A stretch of DNA of 64,000 nucleotides from Edwardsiella anguillarum (GTDB lineage: Bacteria; Pseudomonadota; Gammaproteobacteria; Enterobacterales; Enterobacteriaceae). Where the stretch lies: assembly GCF_008801815.1 (NCBI RefSeq), contig NZ_VZOX01000004.1; one strand, written 5' to 3'. Numbering within the stretch: the first letter of the stretch is position 1; each line of letters begins with the position of its first letter. The notes under the pieces are model-generated. The model had not been told where the DNA came from. It did not search any database and saw only the letters and a list, made by a program, of their open reading frames with translations. This document shows, piece by piece, positions 25,895 through 34,724 of the stretch. Position numbers and translations under genes: made by a program.

Positions 25895-27346
25895 ATGGCC
25901 TCCACATCGGACTCCACGACGCAAGGGAAACCTTCCGCCAAGCTCAGCATTATGACGCTGGCAATCATGAATATCACCACGGTGGTCAGTTTACGTGGTC
26001 TGCCATCCGAAGCCGAGTATGGTATTACATCCGCCTTCTATTATCTTTTTGCCGCCGTTTTCTTTTTAATTCCCGTTTCACTGGTGGCCGCCGAGCTGGC
26101 GACCGGCTGGCCGCAGAAAGGCGGCGTCTTCCGCTGGATCGGTGAAGCCTTTGGCCACCGCTGGGGGTTCGTCGCCATCTATCTACAGTGGGTGGCGACC
26201 ACCATTTGGTTTCCTACGGTGCTGATCTTCGCCGCCGTGTCGCTGGCCTTCATCGGGCCGCACCCCGACGTCGACTCCCACCTGGCCGCCAACCGGCTGT
26301 ATACCGTGGTGATCCTGCTGCTGGTCTACTGGCTGGCCACCCTGGTCGCCCTGCGCGGAATTAAATCCTCCGCCAAGCTGGCGACGCTGGGCGGGCTTAT
26401 CGGGACCATCATCCCGGCCATCATCCTGATGGTGCTGACGCTGGTATACGTCCTCAACGGTAATCCGGTGCACTTTGTGGCACGCGCCGCCGACTTCTTC
26501 CCCGACCTGACTAACCTGAACAATCTGGTGCTGGCCTCCAGCATCTTCCTGTTCTTCGGCGGGATGGAGATCAACGCCGTCCACGTGGTCGAGGTGGACA
26601 ACCCGTCGCACAACTATCCGCTGGCTATCATCAGCGCCGCCGTCGCCACCGTCGTTATCTTTGTCTTCGGCACCCTGTGTATCGCCACCCTGATCCCCAA
26701 ACAGCAAATCAACCTGGTGCAGAGCCTGCTCATCGCCTATAACGCGCTGTTCGACCACTTTGGCCTGCACTGGCTGGGCGAGGTTCTGGCCGCCATGCTG
26801 GCGTTCGGGGTGCTGGGGCAAATTACCGCCATCGTCGCGGGCCCGTCCACCGGTCTGCTGCAGGTCGGCCGCTCCGGCTATCTGCCGCCCTTTTTACAGA
26901 AGACCAACCGCCACGGCGTGCAGCAGCACATTCTGATCTTCCAGGGCATCGTGGTCAGCATCATCTCCGTTCTGCTGGTGGTGCTGCCCTCCGTGCAGTC
27001 CGCCTATCAGATCCTGGGACAGCTGGCGACCATCCTCTATCTGCTGATGTACATCATGATGTTCGCCGCCGCAATTTACCTACGCTATAAAGAGCCCAAC
27101 ACGCCGCGTCCGTATCGGGTCCCCGGCGGTGCGCTGGGGATGTGGGTTATCGCCGGCGCCGGCTTTATCGGCTCCCTGGTGGCTTTCGTCCTCAGCTTCA
27201 TTCCCCCCTCCCAGATCCCGGTCGGTAATCCGGGCAGCTATATCCTGATCCTGATGATCGGATCGGTCTGCTTCTTCGTTATTCCGCTGATTGTCTACGC
27301 CTGCCGCAAGCCCTCTTGGCAACCGGCCAACGCCGATCGGCAGTAA
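25895..27346 (+). CDS. GadC-like amino-acid antiporter, copy 1
   Basis: A 483-residue APC-superfamily carrier with about 12 membrane helices. GadC/AGT-family motifs include LVAAELATGWPQKGGVFRWI, a middle block with FLFFGGMEINAVHV, and RPYRVPGG late in the protein. It probably exchanges an external amino acid for the decarboxylation product of the upstream enzyme. AAGGAG precedes the ATG by six bases. It is clearly a paralogue of the next gene (same length, same motifs). GadC's long C-terminal pH-gating plug is not evident, which may mean different pH control. Confidence 0.85.
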   Translation: MASTSDSTTQGKPSAKLSIMTLAIMNITTVVSLRGLPSEAEYGITSAFYYLFAAVFFLIPVSLVAAELATGWPQKGGVFRWIGEAFGHRWGFVAIYLQWVATTIWFPTVLIFAAVSLAFIGPHPDVDSHLAANRLYTVVILLLVYWLATLVALRGIKSSAKLATLGGLIGTIIPAIILMVLTLVYVLNGNPVHFVARAADFFPDLTNLNNLVLASSIFLFFGGMEINAVHVVEVDNPSHNYPLAIISAAVATVVIFVFGTLCIATLIPKQQINLVQSLLIAYNALFDHFGLHWLGEVLAAMLAFGVLGQITAIVAGPSTGLLQVGRSGYLPPFLQKTNRHGVQQHILIFQGIVVSIISVLLVVLPSVQSAYQILGQLATILYLLMYIMMFAAAIYLRYKEPNTPRPYRVPGGALGMWVIAGAGFIGSLVAFVLSFIPPSQIPVGNPGSYILILMIGSVCFFVIPLIVYACRKPSWQPANADRQ

Positions 27347-27357
27347 CCGCCACACCC

Positions 27358-27376
27358 GGGCCGCCCCGTGCGGCCC
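27358..27376 (+). repeat. Hairpin between the two antiporter genes
   Basis: GGGCCGC-CCCGT-GCGGCCC, followed only by TTT, lies in the 50-base gap between the tandem antiporters. It could pause transcription or stabilise the upstream message. Confidence 0.5.
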
Positions 27377-27396
27377 TTTAGCGTGAGTGCCTTATC

Positions 27397-28851
27397 ATGA
27401 ATTCGCAATCGAGCAGCAAGCCTGCGCTGGCGGCGGTGAGCCTAGGGGCTGGCACCTTCGCCATGATGAACATTACCACCGTGGTCAGCCTGCGCGGACT
27501 GGCGGCCGAGGCCGAGTACGGGCTGGCCGCCGTCTTTCTCTATCTGTTCGCCGCCCTGTGTTTCCTGGTGCCGGTCTCCCTGTGCGCCGCCGAGCTGGCC
27601 ACCGGCTGGCCACAGAAAGGCGGGGTTTTTCGCTGGATAGGCCAGGCCTTTGGCGATCGCTATGGCCTGCTGGCCATCTTTCTACAGTGGCTGGCAACCA
27701 CCATCTGCTTTCCCACCATGCTGATCTTTACCGCCGTCGCGCTGGCCTATGCGCTGCCCCTCCCCGGCGCCGACGCCCATCTGGCCTCCAACGCCGTCTA
27801 TACGCTGGGCGTCGTGCTGGTCGTCTATTGGCTGGCGACCTGGATTAACCTGCGCGGCGTCCGCTCGGCGTCACGCATCAGCGCCATCGCCGGGATGATC
27901 GGGACCCTGATCCCGGCGGCGATCCTGATCGGCTGCGGCATCCTCTACATCGCCCGCGGTAACCCGGTGCACTTTACTCTGGGGTGGGACGCGCTGTTTC
28001 CCAACATTACCCATCTGCATAACCTAGTGCTGGCCGCCAGCGTCTTTCTGTTCTACTCCGGGATGGAGATCAACGCCGTCCACGTACGCGAGCTGAACAA
28101 CGCATCGCGTAACTATCCGCTGGCTATCGGGATCAGTGCGCTGCTGACCGTAGTGGTACTGGTGCTAGGTACGCTGACCATCAGCGCACTGATCCCCGCC
28201 GATCGCATCAACCTGGTACAGAGCCTGCTGGTAGCCTATGACCTGCTGTTTAGCTCGCTCGGCGTCCCCTGGCTCGGCCACGTGGTCGCGCTGATGGTCG
28301 CCGTCGGGGTGCTGGGACAGGTCACGGTGATCGTCGCCGGACCATCGCGCGGCCTGTTTGAAGTGGGGCGAGAGGGGTATCTGCCGTCGCTGCTGCAGCA
28401 AAGCAACCGCAGCGGCGTACAGCGCAATATTCTGCTGCTGCAGGGCGCCATCGTTACCCTGATGGCGATCATGCTGGTCTGCCTGCCGTCCGTGCAGGCC
28501 GCGTTTCAAATCCTGGGCCAGCTGGCTGCCATTCTCTATCTGCTGATGTATATCCTGATGTTTGCGGCGGTGATCACCCTGCGCTACACCCAGCCCAATA
28601 CGCCGCGTCCCTATCGGATCCCCGGTGGCAACGCCGGGGTTTGGCTGGTGGCCGGCGTCGGACTGGTCGCCGCCCTGCTGGCCTTTGTGCTGAGCTTTAT
28701 CCCACCGGATCAGATCCCGGTCGGCTCACCGGCGCGCTACGTCCTGCTGCTGCTGGGCGGCACCGCCGCCTTTGTGGCGCTGCCCCTGCTGCTGCACGCC
28801 TACAGCCAGCGCAGCACGGCGCACAGCGGCCAGCCCCATGCCGGCGTCTAG
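27397..28851 (+). CDS. GadC-like amino-acid antiporter, copy 2
   Basis: A 484-residue APC-superfamily carrier and a tandem paralogue of the preceding gene. Both share ELATGWPQKGGVFRWIG, GMEINAVHV, INLVQSLL, VIVAGPS, NTPRPYR and FIPPDQIPVG-type motifs in the same order. The pair probably arose by duplication and then diverged, perhaps to carry different substrates or work at different pH. The ribosome-binding site is weak (GTGAG), so translation may be coupled to or lower than copy 1. It is convergent with apbE. Confidence 0.85.
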   Translation: MNSQSSSKPALAAVSLGAGTFAMMNITTVVSLRGLAAEAEYGLAAVFLYLFAALCFLVPVSLCAAELATGWPQKGGVFRWIGQAFGDRYGLLAIFLQWLATTICFPTMLIFTAVALAYALPLPGADAHLASNAVYTLGVVLVVYWLATWINLRGVRSASRISAIAGMIGTLIPAAILIGCGILYIARGNPVHFTLGWDALFPNITHLHNLVLAASVFLFYSGMEINAVHVRELNNASRNYPLAIGISALLTVVVLVLGTLTISALIPADRINLVQSLLVAYDLLFSSLGVPWLGHVVALMVAVGVLGQVTVIVAGPSRGLFEVGREGYLPSLLQQSNRSGVQRNILLLQGAIVTLMAIMLVCLPSVQAAFQILGQLAAILYLLMYILMFAAVITLRYTQPNTPRPYRIPGGNAGVWLVAGVGLVAALLAFVLSFIPPDQIPVGSPARYVLLLLGGTAAFVALPLLLHAYSQRSTAHSGQPHAGV

Positions 28852-28908
28852 GCGAGCTGAGAATGCGACAGGGGCGTGGTATCCGCGCCCGTGGAGATGG
28901 CGCCGCGG

Positions 28909-29961
28909 CTAGGGTTGGCTCGGGCTCGGCGCCCGATAGGCGTCAAAGGCTGCCGAGGCGCGCTCCTCAAAGCCGTGTTCACCCTTGACGATCATATAGA
29001 TGGGGATATTCATCTGATTGGCCAGCGCCATGGCGCGATCCGGCCCCATCACAAACAGCCCGGTGGACAGGCCATCGGCGGTCATACAGGTCGGCGCCAG
29101 CACGGTGATCGAGGCCAGACGGTGCGTTACCGGGCGCCCGGTATTGGGGTCAATCTCGTGGGAAAAGCGCTGGCCATCCTGCTCAAAATAGTTGCGATAG
29201 TCGCCGGAGGTCGCTATCGCCATCCGTCCCGGCTGGATGATCGTCTGCACCCGCTGCTGGGCATCGGTTGAGGGTTTTTCGATGGCGATACGCCACGGCA
29301 CGCCCTCCCCGTTATCCCCATTGGTGCGTACCTCGCCGCCGATATCGACCATATAGTTCTCAATATGCAGCGACTGCAGATATTCGGCGACGACGTCCAC
29401 CCCATACCCCTTGGCGATCGCCGACAGGTCAACGTACAGTTGGGGAATATCCTTCACCAGGGCATTGCCCTGCAGCGACAGGTGCTGAATGCCGACCCAG
29501 GCGCGGCGCTGCGCAATCTGCGCCGCCGCAGGCTCACGATCCGGCCGCCCCTCCGGGCCGAACCCCCACAGATTGACCAGCGGCCCCACGGTGACATCCA
29601 GCGCGCCGTCCGTCAGCTTGTTGATGCGCAGCGCCTCTTTCACCACCCGCGCCGTGTCCGCCGATACCGGGAACGGCACGCCCACCGTGCGGCTCTGGTT
29701 AAAGCGGCTCAGCTCCGAGCCGGGGCGATAGGTGGACATCTGATCGTTGACCCGCTCCAGGCGACGGTCGATCTCCGCCTGAACCACCGTCGGCGCCGGG
29801 GCGCCGTCCACGCCGACATATTTAACCGCATAGTAGGTGCCCATGGTTTTCCCGGTGAGATCCACCTGGGTCGGGCCGCAGCCGCTCAGCAGCAGCGCCG
29901 CCGTCAGCAGCGCGAGAAAGCGGGCCGTCAGCCCGCGTCCGGTTGAGAGATGTTTCATCAT
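28909..29961 (-). CDS. apbE: ApbE, FAD:protein FMN transferase lipoprotein
   Basis: About 350 residues with a lipoprotein signal ending LLLSGC. ApbE-family motifs follow: GKTMGTYYAVKY, VNDQMSTYRPGSELSRFN, DLSAIAKGYGVDVV, YMVDIGGEVRTNG, and RLASITVLAPTCMTADGLST with the metal-site residues. The enzyme attaches FMN covalently to threonine of periplasmic flavoproteins such as NqrB, NqrC and RnfG. ATG at 29961 is chosen over the longer frame to 30000 because it gives a normal signal peptide; ATG at 29958 is equally possible. It is a single gene, convergent with the antiporter. Confidence 0.92.
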   Translation of the reverse strand: MMKHLSTGRGLTARFLALLTAALLLSGCGPTQVDLTGKTMGTYYAVKYVGVDGAPAPTVVQAEIDRRLERVNDQMSTYRPGSELSRFNQSRTVGVPFPVSADTARVVKEALRINKLTDGALDVTVGPLVNLWGFGPEGRPDREPAAAQIAQRRAWVGIQHLSLQGNALVKDIPQLYVDLSAIAKGYGVDVVAEYLQSLHIENYMVDIGGEVRTNGDNGEGVPWRIAIEKPSTDAQQRVQTIIQPGRMAIATSGDYRNYFEQDGQRFSHEIDPNTGRPVTHRLASITVLAPTCMTADGLSTGLFVMGPDRAMALANQMNIPIYMIVKGEHGFEERASAAFDAYRAPSPSQP

Positions 29962-30259
29962 GCCTATAGCCTGTCTTACGGGGTGCGCCACGCGGCGCAC
30001 CGTTGATCAATGGCGCACATTATGAGGACAAGGCCCCGTCGGCGTCCAATCCTGTAAAATAGATATAATCAGCGGGGGAATTCACACCTCTGGTTATAAA
30101 AAAAGAGCGTGAGACACCGCCGCATCGCTTTCCTCGCCGTGAACAAAAAAAACGCTCACGATGCCCTTCGGCTCTGGATTACACTGTGCCCACTTTGGGG
30201 AGCGTCAATCGACCTTATCCTAAAAATTCTTGGTATTACTCTCTTTGACAGGGTCTTAA

Positions 30260-30982
30260 ATGGGTAAGATAGTTGCCATGCTGGCGATATGCCTGGCATT
30301 GCCGCTGGCGGCGTGCAAATCGTCCGCCAGTGAGTCCGGTACTACGCCGCGCAGCGGCGTCAATAGTCTGCTGGGATCGCAGGTCTATATTCAAATCTTC
30401 AAGGAAGAGCGTCAGCTGGAGCTGTATGCCAAAGTACAGGACAAATACCAGCTGGTAAAAAGCTTCCCGATCTGTAAGTTTTCCGGCGGTCTGGGTCCCA
30501 AGCGCACCGAAGGGGACTTTAAGAGCCCGGAGGGCTTCTACCAAATCGACGCCCGTCACCTGAAGCCCGATAGCCGCTATTATCAGGCCATCAACATCGG
30601 CTACCCGAACAGCTTCGATCAGTCCCACGGCTATTCCGGTAAATACCTGATGATCCACGGCGACTGCGTATCGGTCGGCTGCTATGCCATGACCAACGAC
30701 GGCATCTCGGAAATTTATCGCTATGTACAGAGCGCCTTCCGCCGCGGCCAGACGCTGGTCAATATCAATATCTATCCGTTCCGGATGACCGACAGAAACA
30801 TGCAGCGCCACCGTAACTCCAGCTACATCGGCTTCTGGCGCCAGCTGCAGCCGGGCTATCAGTATTTTGCCCAGCATGCGCTGCCGCCGCAGGTCAACGT
30901 GCAGGATGGCCGCTACGTGGTCAACGCTCCGCTGCCGGGCAGCGATGCGCCGTCACGCCTGGCGTTCACCCAGGCAGAATAG
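30260..30982 (+). CDS. yafK: YafK/DpaA-like L,D-transpeptidase-family protein
   Basis: A 240-residue protein with lipobox-like LPLAAC (Cys19) and a YkuD-type catalytic motif H133-G-x3-S138-x-G-C141 in IHGDCVSVGCYAM. E. coli YafK (DpaA, also LdtF) detaches Braun's lipoprotein from peptidoglycan and acts in the periplasm. C141 is the expected nucleophile. Its 3' end overlaps the convergent yafJ by 30 bases, an arrangement in which the two transcripts could interfere. The neighbourhood yafK-yafJ-gmhA is as in E. coli. Confidence 0.92.
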   Translation: MGKIVAMLAICLALPLAACKSSASESGTTPRSGVNSLLGSQVYIQIFKEERQLELYAKVQDKYQLVKSFPICKFSGGLGPKRTEGDFKSPEGFYQIDARHLKPDSRYYQAINIGYPNSFDQSHGYSGKYLMIHGDCVSVGCYAMTNDGISEIYRYVQSAFRRGQTLVNINIYPFRMTDRNMQRHRNSSYIGFWRQLQPGYQYFAQHALPPQVNVQDGRYVVNAPLPGSDAPSRLAFTQAE

Positions 30983-31720
30983 GACATACTCCCCCGGCGC
31001 GATGCGCTGCCAGGACTCATCGCAGGTCAGCGGCTGGGTCGCAATCACCGAGACGACGTCGTTCGGCGTCGTTTCGGCCTGAAAATCGATCGCCACATCC
31101 TCATCCACCAGCGTCGCCTTGCCAAACGGCGCGCGCCGGGTGATCCAGTGCAGATGGGTGCTGCAGTAGGCCATCACATAGCGACCGTCCGACAGCAGCA
31201 TGTTAAACACCCCGCGCGCGCGCAGCGCATCGGCGCATTCGGCGATAAAGCGGAACACGTCCGGGGCACTCTCCGGCTCCGTCGGATAGCGCTCGCGTAA
31301 TCGATGCAGCAGCCAGCAAAAGGCGTATTCGCTATCGGTCTGCCCTACCGGGCAATACATCCCCGTCGGCAGCGACAGATAGTCCTCAAGCTGTCCGTTA
31401 TGGGCGAAGGTCCAGTTACGCCCCCACAGCTCGCGGGTAAACGGATGGGTATTCTCTAACGAGACGGCCCCCCGGTTAGCCTGACGCACATGGGAGACGA
31501 CGGCGCAGGATTTGATCGGGTACTCGCGCACCAGGCGGGCTATCGGTGAGCTGTGGCTGGGCTGCGGATCCTTAAAGGTCCGACAGCCTTTCCCCTCGTA
31601 AAAGGTGATCCCCCAGCCATCCTTGTGTGGACCGGTACGGCCACCGCGCAGCGCCAGCGCGGTAAAGCTAAAGCAGATATCCGTCGGCACGTTGGCGCTC
31701 ATGCCCAGCAGTTCACACAT
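30953..31720 (-). CDS. yafJ: YafJ, class II glutamine amidotransferase
   Basis: A 255-residue N-terminal-nucleophile amidotransferase-like protein: Met1 is removed to expose Cys2 (MCELLGM), and the glutamine-site motifs are GPHKDGWGITFYEG, SHVRQANRG and NTHPFTRELWGRNWTFAHNG. The partner reaction is unknown in E. coli too. It lies 44 bases downstream of gmhA on the same strand and is probably co-transcribed. The 3' end overlaps yafK on the other strand. Confidence 0.93.
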   Translation of the reverse strand: MCELLGMSANVPTDICFSFTALALRGGRTGPHKDGWGITFYEGKGCRTFKDPQPSHSSPIARLVREYPIKSCAVVSHVRQANRGAVSLENTHPFTRELWGRNWTFAHNGQLEDYLSLPTGMYCPVGQTDSEYAFCWLLHRLRERYPTEPESAPDVFRFIAECADALRARGVFNMLLSDGRYVMAYCSTHLHWITRRAPFGKATLVDEDVAIDFQAETTPNDVVSVIATQPLTCDESWQRIAPGEYVLFCLGERQA

Positions 31721-31764
31721 TGCCGCTCCTTATCGCGGGGCAGGCGCCGCCTGCCCCATTACCG

Positions 31765-32346
31765 TCAGGCTGACGCCATCTCTTTTTCGATCAGCTGGAT
31801 CATGATATGGATCGCCTTGATGTGGATCTCCTGGATGCGATCGGCGTAGCCGAAGTGCGGCACCCGGATCTCCACGTCGGCGCTGCCGGCCATCTTGCCG
31901 CCGTCTTTCCCAGTCAGGGTGATCACCTTCATCCCCTTGGCGCGCGCGGCCTCGATGGCCTTGATGATGTTGCCGGAGTTGCCCGACGTCGAGATCCCCA
32001 GCAGCACGTCCCCTTCCCGCCCTACGGCCTCGACGTAGCGCGAAAAGACATAGTCATAGCCGAAGTCGTTGCTGACGCAGGAGAGATGGCTGGGATCGGA
32101 GATAGCGATCGCCGGATAGCCAGGGCGATTTTCCCGATAGCGCCCGGTCAGCTCCTCGGCAAAGTGCATCGCATCGCAGTGGGAGCCGCCGTTGCCGCAG
32201 GAGAGTACCTTACCGCCGGCCTTAAAGGAGGCAGCCAGCAGCTGAGCTGCCCGCTGGATGGCCAGGATGTTGGCCTCATCGGCCAGGAAATTATTCAGTG
32301 TCTGCGCCGCTTCGTTCAGCTCGCTACGAATCAGATCTTGATACAT
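31765..32346 (-). CDS. gmhA: Sedoheptulose-7-phosphate isomerase
   Basis: A 193-residue SIS-domain enzyme that converts sedoheptulose 7-phosphate to heptose 7-phosphate, the first step of lipopolysaccharide inner-core heptose synthesis. Motifs match E. coli GmhA closely: VLSCGNGGSHCDAMHFAEELTG split over the active site, LLGISTSGNSGN and RVPHFGYADRIQEIHIK. The start is ATG at 32346 (MYQDLIRSEL), the family start; a GTG two codons upstream is in frame. Confidence 0.96.
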   Translation of the reverse strand: MYQDLIRSELNEAAQTLNNFLADEANILAIQRAAQLLAASFKAGGKVLSCGNGGSHCDAMHFAEELTGRYRENRPGYPAIAISDPSHLSCVSNDFGYDYVFSRYVEAVGREGDVLLGISTSGNSGNIIKAIEAARAKGMKVITLTGKDGGKMAGSADVEIRVPHFGYADRIQEIHIKAIHIMIQLIEKEMASA

Positions 32347-32599
32347 GGGCACGCCTCATCAATGAGTTCAATACGGATACCCTAGCAGTGTAACGGATTG
32401 ACCAGGCGACGAGAAGCAAGGCGGACGCGCTTTCCCAGCGCGGCGCTATTTTCTTTTTCGAACGAAAAATGATTATACTCGAACAAAATACCGCCCCGCG
32501 GAGGGCAAGGAGGCGACACGGCGGGAACGGAGGCGTAAACGGTCGGCGGCGCCGGATACGGAGGCGCCGCTAGCGGGGGCTGCCGCCGCGCCTCGGTGA
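32347..32599. other. gmhA-glnB intergenic region
   Basis: No gene is visible. It contains an inverted repeat (GGCGGCGCC ... GGCGCCGC, about 32546-32571) downstream of glnB, without a T run. This gap joins two regions that are far apart in E. coli (the gmhA and glnB loci), so it is a rearrangement junction relative to E. coli. Confidence 0.5.
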
Positions 32600-32938
32600 T
32601 CAGATGGCTTCTTCGTCCTGCTCGCCGGTGCGAATACGGACGACCCGCGCTACGTCGTAGACAAAAATCTTGCCGTCGCCGATCTTGCCGGTCTGTGCCG
32701 TCTGCATAATGGTCTCAACGCAGGTATCGACGATATCGTCAGCCACCACGATCTCCAGCTTCACCTTGGGCAGAAAATCCACCATATACTCCGCGCCGCG
32801 GTACAGTTCGGTGTGTCCCTTCTGGCGGCCAAATCCTTTGACTTCGGTTACCGTCATCCCGGTAATACCGACTTCAGCCAGCGCCTCACGCACGTCATCC
32901 AGCTTGAACGGCTTAATAATCGCATCAATTTTTTTCAT
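32600..32938 (-). CDS. glnB: Nitrogen regulatory protein PII (GlnB)
   Basis: A 112-residue PII protein nearly identical to E. coli GlnB. The T-loop GRQKGHTELYRGAEY carries Tyr51, the uridylylation site, and TGKIGDGKIFV forms the nucleotide-binding B-loop. It senses 2-oxoglutarate, ATP/ADP and glutamine and controls the NtrB kinase and glutamine-synthetase adenylylation. The start is ATG at 32938 (MKKIDAII); a GTG one codon upstream is in frame. It follows nadE by 13 bases on the same strand, so nadE-glnB is likely an operon. Confidence 0.96.
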   Translation of the reverse strand: MKKIDAIIKPFKLDDVREALAEVGITGMTVTEVKGFGRQKGHTELYRGAEYMVDFLPKVKLEIVVADDIVDTCVETIMQTAQTGKIGDGKIFVYDVARVVRIRTGEQDEEAI

Positions 32939-32951
32939 CACAGCTCCTCAG

Positions 32952-34574
32952 TCACCAGTTTTTGCGGCCAAAGCCGGAGGTAATCGGATAACGGCGATCT
33001 TTGCCAAAGTTACGCGCCGTAATGCGCGGCCCCACGGCGGCCTGACGGCGTTTGTATTCGTTGATATCCACCAGACGAATCACCTTACGCACCACCGCCT
33101 CATCGAAGCCGTCGGCCACCAGCTGCGCCACCGACTTGTCCTGTTCGACGTAGCCCTGCAGGATGGCATCCAGAATATCATAGGGCGGCAGGCTATCCTG
33201 ATCGACCTGATCCGGCGCCAGCTCGGCGGAGGGCGGCCTGTCGATAACCCGCTGCGGGATCGCCGGCGTCAAGGTATTACGGTAGCGCGCCAGCTGGAAC
33301 ACCAGCGTCTTCGGTACATCCTTCAGCACGTCAAAGCCGCCGGCCATATCGCCGTACAACGTAGCATAGCCGACCGCCATCTCACTCTTGTTGCCGGTGG
33401 TCAGCACCAGACGACGGCGCTTGTTCGACAGCGCCATCAGCACCACGCCGCGGCAGCGCGCCTGGAGGTTCTCCTCCGTCGTATCGCGTTCGGTACCGGC
33501 GAACATCGGCGCCAGCTGTCCCATAAAGGCATCGAACATCGGCTCGATGGAGAGGATGTCGAACTCGACCCCCATCGTCAGCGCCTGCGCTTGAGCATCG
33601 GCGACGCTGATGTCGGCCGTGTAGCGGAACGGCATCATCACCGCCTGCACCCGCTCTTTGCCCAGCGCATCCACCGCGATGGCCAGCGTCAGCGCGGAGT
33701 CGATCCCCCCTGACAGCCCCAGCACCGCGCCCTGGAAACCGTTTTTCCCGACGTAGTCACGCACCGCCAGCACCAGCGCCTGATAGATCTGCGCCAGCGG
33801 TGGCAGCGCCGCCGCCGGCGAGGCCATCGGCAGCAGGCGCCCGTCGTCCAGGCGAACCTGGGTCACCTGCTCGTCGAAGGCGGCCAGACGGTGCGTCAGC
33901 GCGCCGTTGGCGTCAAAGGCCTTGGAGCAGCCGTCGAACACCAGCTCATCCTGCCCGCCCACCTGATTGAGGTACAGCAGCGGCAGGCCGGTGCGGCGGC
34001 AGTGATCCGCCAGCAGGGTATTGCGCATGTAGGGCTTTTCGCGGTTATATGGCGAGGCATTAATGGTCAGCAGCACCTCGGCCCCGGCGGCGGCCAGCGC
34101 ATCGACCGGCGCATCAAACCACACGTCCTCACAGATCAGCAGCCCCAGGCGGTAGCCCTTCAGGGTGACGGTGCACGGGGTATCCCCGGCGCTAAAGTAG
34201 CGTTTCTCATCGAACACACCGTAGTTGGGCAAACACTGCTTGTAGTAACGGGCCAGCAGGCGTCCTTCGGCAAACACCGACAGGGCGTTATACAGGCGAT
34301 CGCCGTCGCGCCACGGGTGGCCCACGATCACGGCGATCCCGGCGGAGGCCTGCTGCAGACGCGCGAGCTGACTCTGACAGCGCTGATGAAAATCATCGCG
34401 ATACAGCAGATCCTCCGGCGGGTAGCCGCAGAGCGCCAGCTCAGAGAACATCACGACGTCGGCGCCCGCCTGCTGTTGCTGCGCCAGGGTGGCCAGCATA
34501 CGCTCGGCGTTGCCTTCGATGTCACCGACCAGCAGATTCAGCTGGGCCAGTGCGATGGAGAGGGTTCGACTCAT
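32952..34574 (-). CDS. nadE: Glutamine-dependent NAD+ synthetase
   Basis: A 540-residue two-domain enzyme. The N-terminal nitrilase-type glutaminase domain (FSELALCGYPPEDLL, LICEDVWFD with the catalytic Cys) supplies ammonia to the C-terminal synthetase domain (PP-loop LGLSGGIDSALTLAI), which amidates deamido-NAD. This is the long form; E. coli NadE is a short ammonia-dependent enzyme of about 275 residues. Linkage to glnB is seen in several bacteria and may couple NAD synthesis to nitrogen status, since PII can bind this enzyme in some species; a link here is inference. Confidence 0.94.
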   Translation of the reverse strand: MSRTLSIALAQLNLLVGDIEGNAERMLATLAQQQQAGADVVMFSELALCGYPPEDLLYRDDFHQRCQSQLARLQQASAGIAVIVGHPWRDGDRLYNALSVFAEGRLLARYYKQCLPNYGVFDEKRYFSAGDTPCTVTLKGYRLGLLICEDVWFDAPVDALAAAGAEVLLTINASPYNREKPYMRNTLLADHCRRTGLPLLYLNQVGGQDELVFDGCSKAFDANGALTHRLAAFDEQVTQVRLDDGRLLPMASPAAALPPLAQIYQALVLAVRDYVGKNGFQGAVLGLSGGIDSALTLAIAVDALGKERVQAVMMPFRYTADISVADAQAQALTMGVEFDILSIEPMFDAFMGQLAPMFAGTERDTTEENLQARCRGVVLMALSNKRRRLVLTTGNKSEMAVGYATLYGDMAGGFDVLKDVPKTLVFQLARYRNTLTPAIPQRVIDRPPSAELAPDQVDQDSLPPYDILDAILQGYVEQDKSVAQLVADGFDEAVVRKVIRLVDINEYKRRQAAVGPRITARNFGKDRRYPITSGFGRKNW

Positions 34575-34724
34575 AAATACTCACTGTCCGATATGCCGCA
34601 GGGCGCCGCACGCGGCATACCGCAGCCTGACTGATAAAAATCCGCAGGGAGTGTAAATCATTCCGGCGACTTTGTTTAGCGGCAGCGGCGGGCGATACCC
34701 GCCGCGTGAGAGAAAATTAGACGA

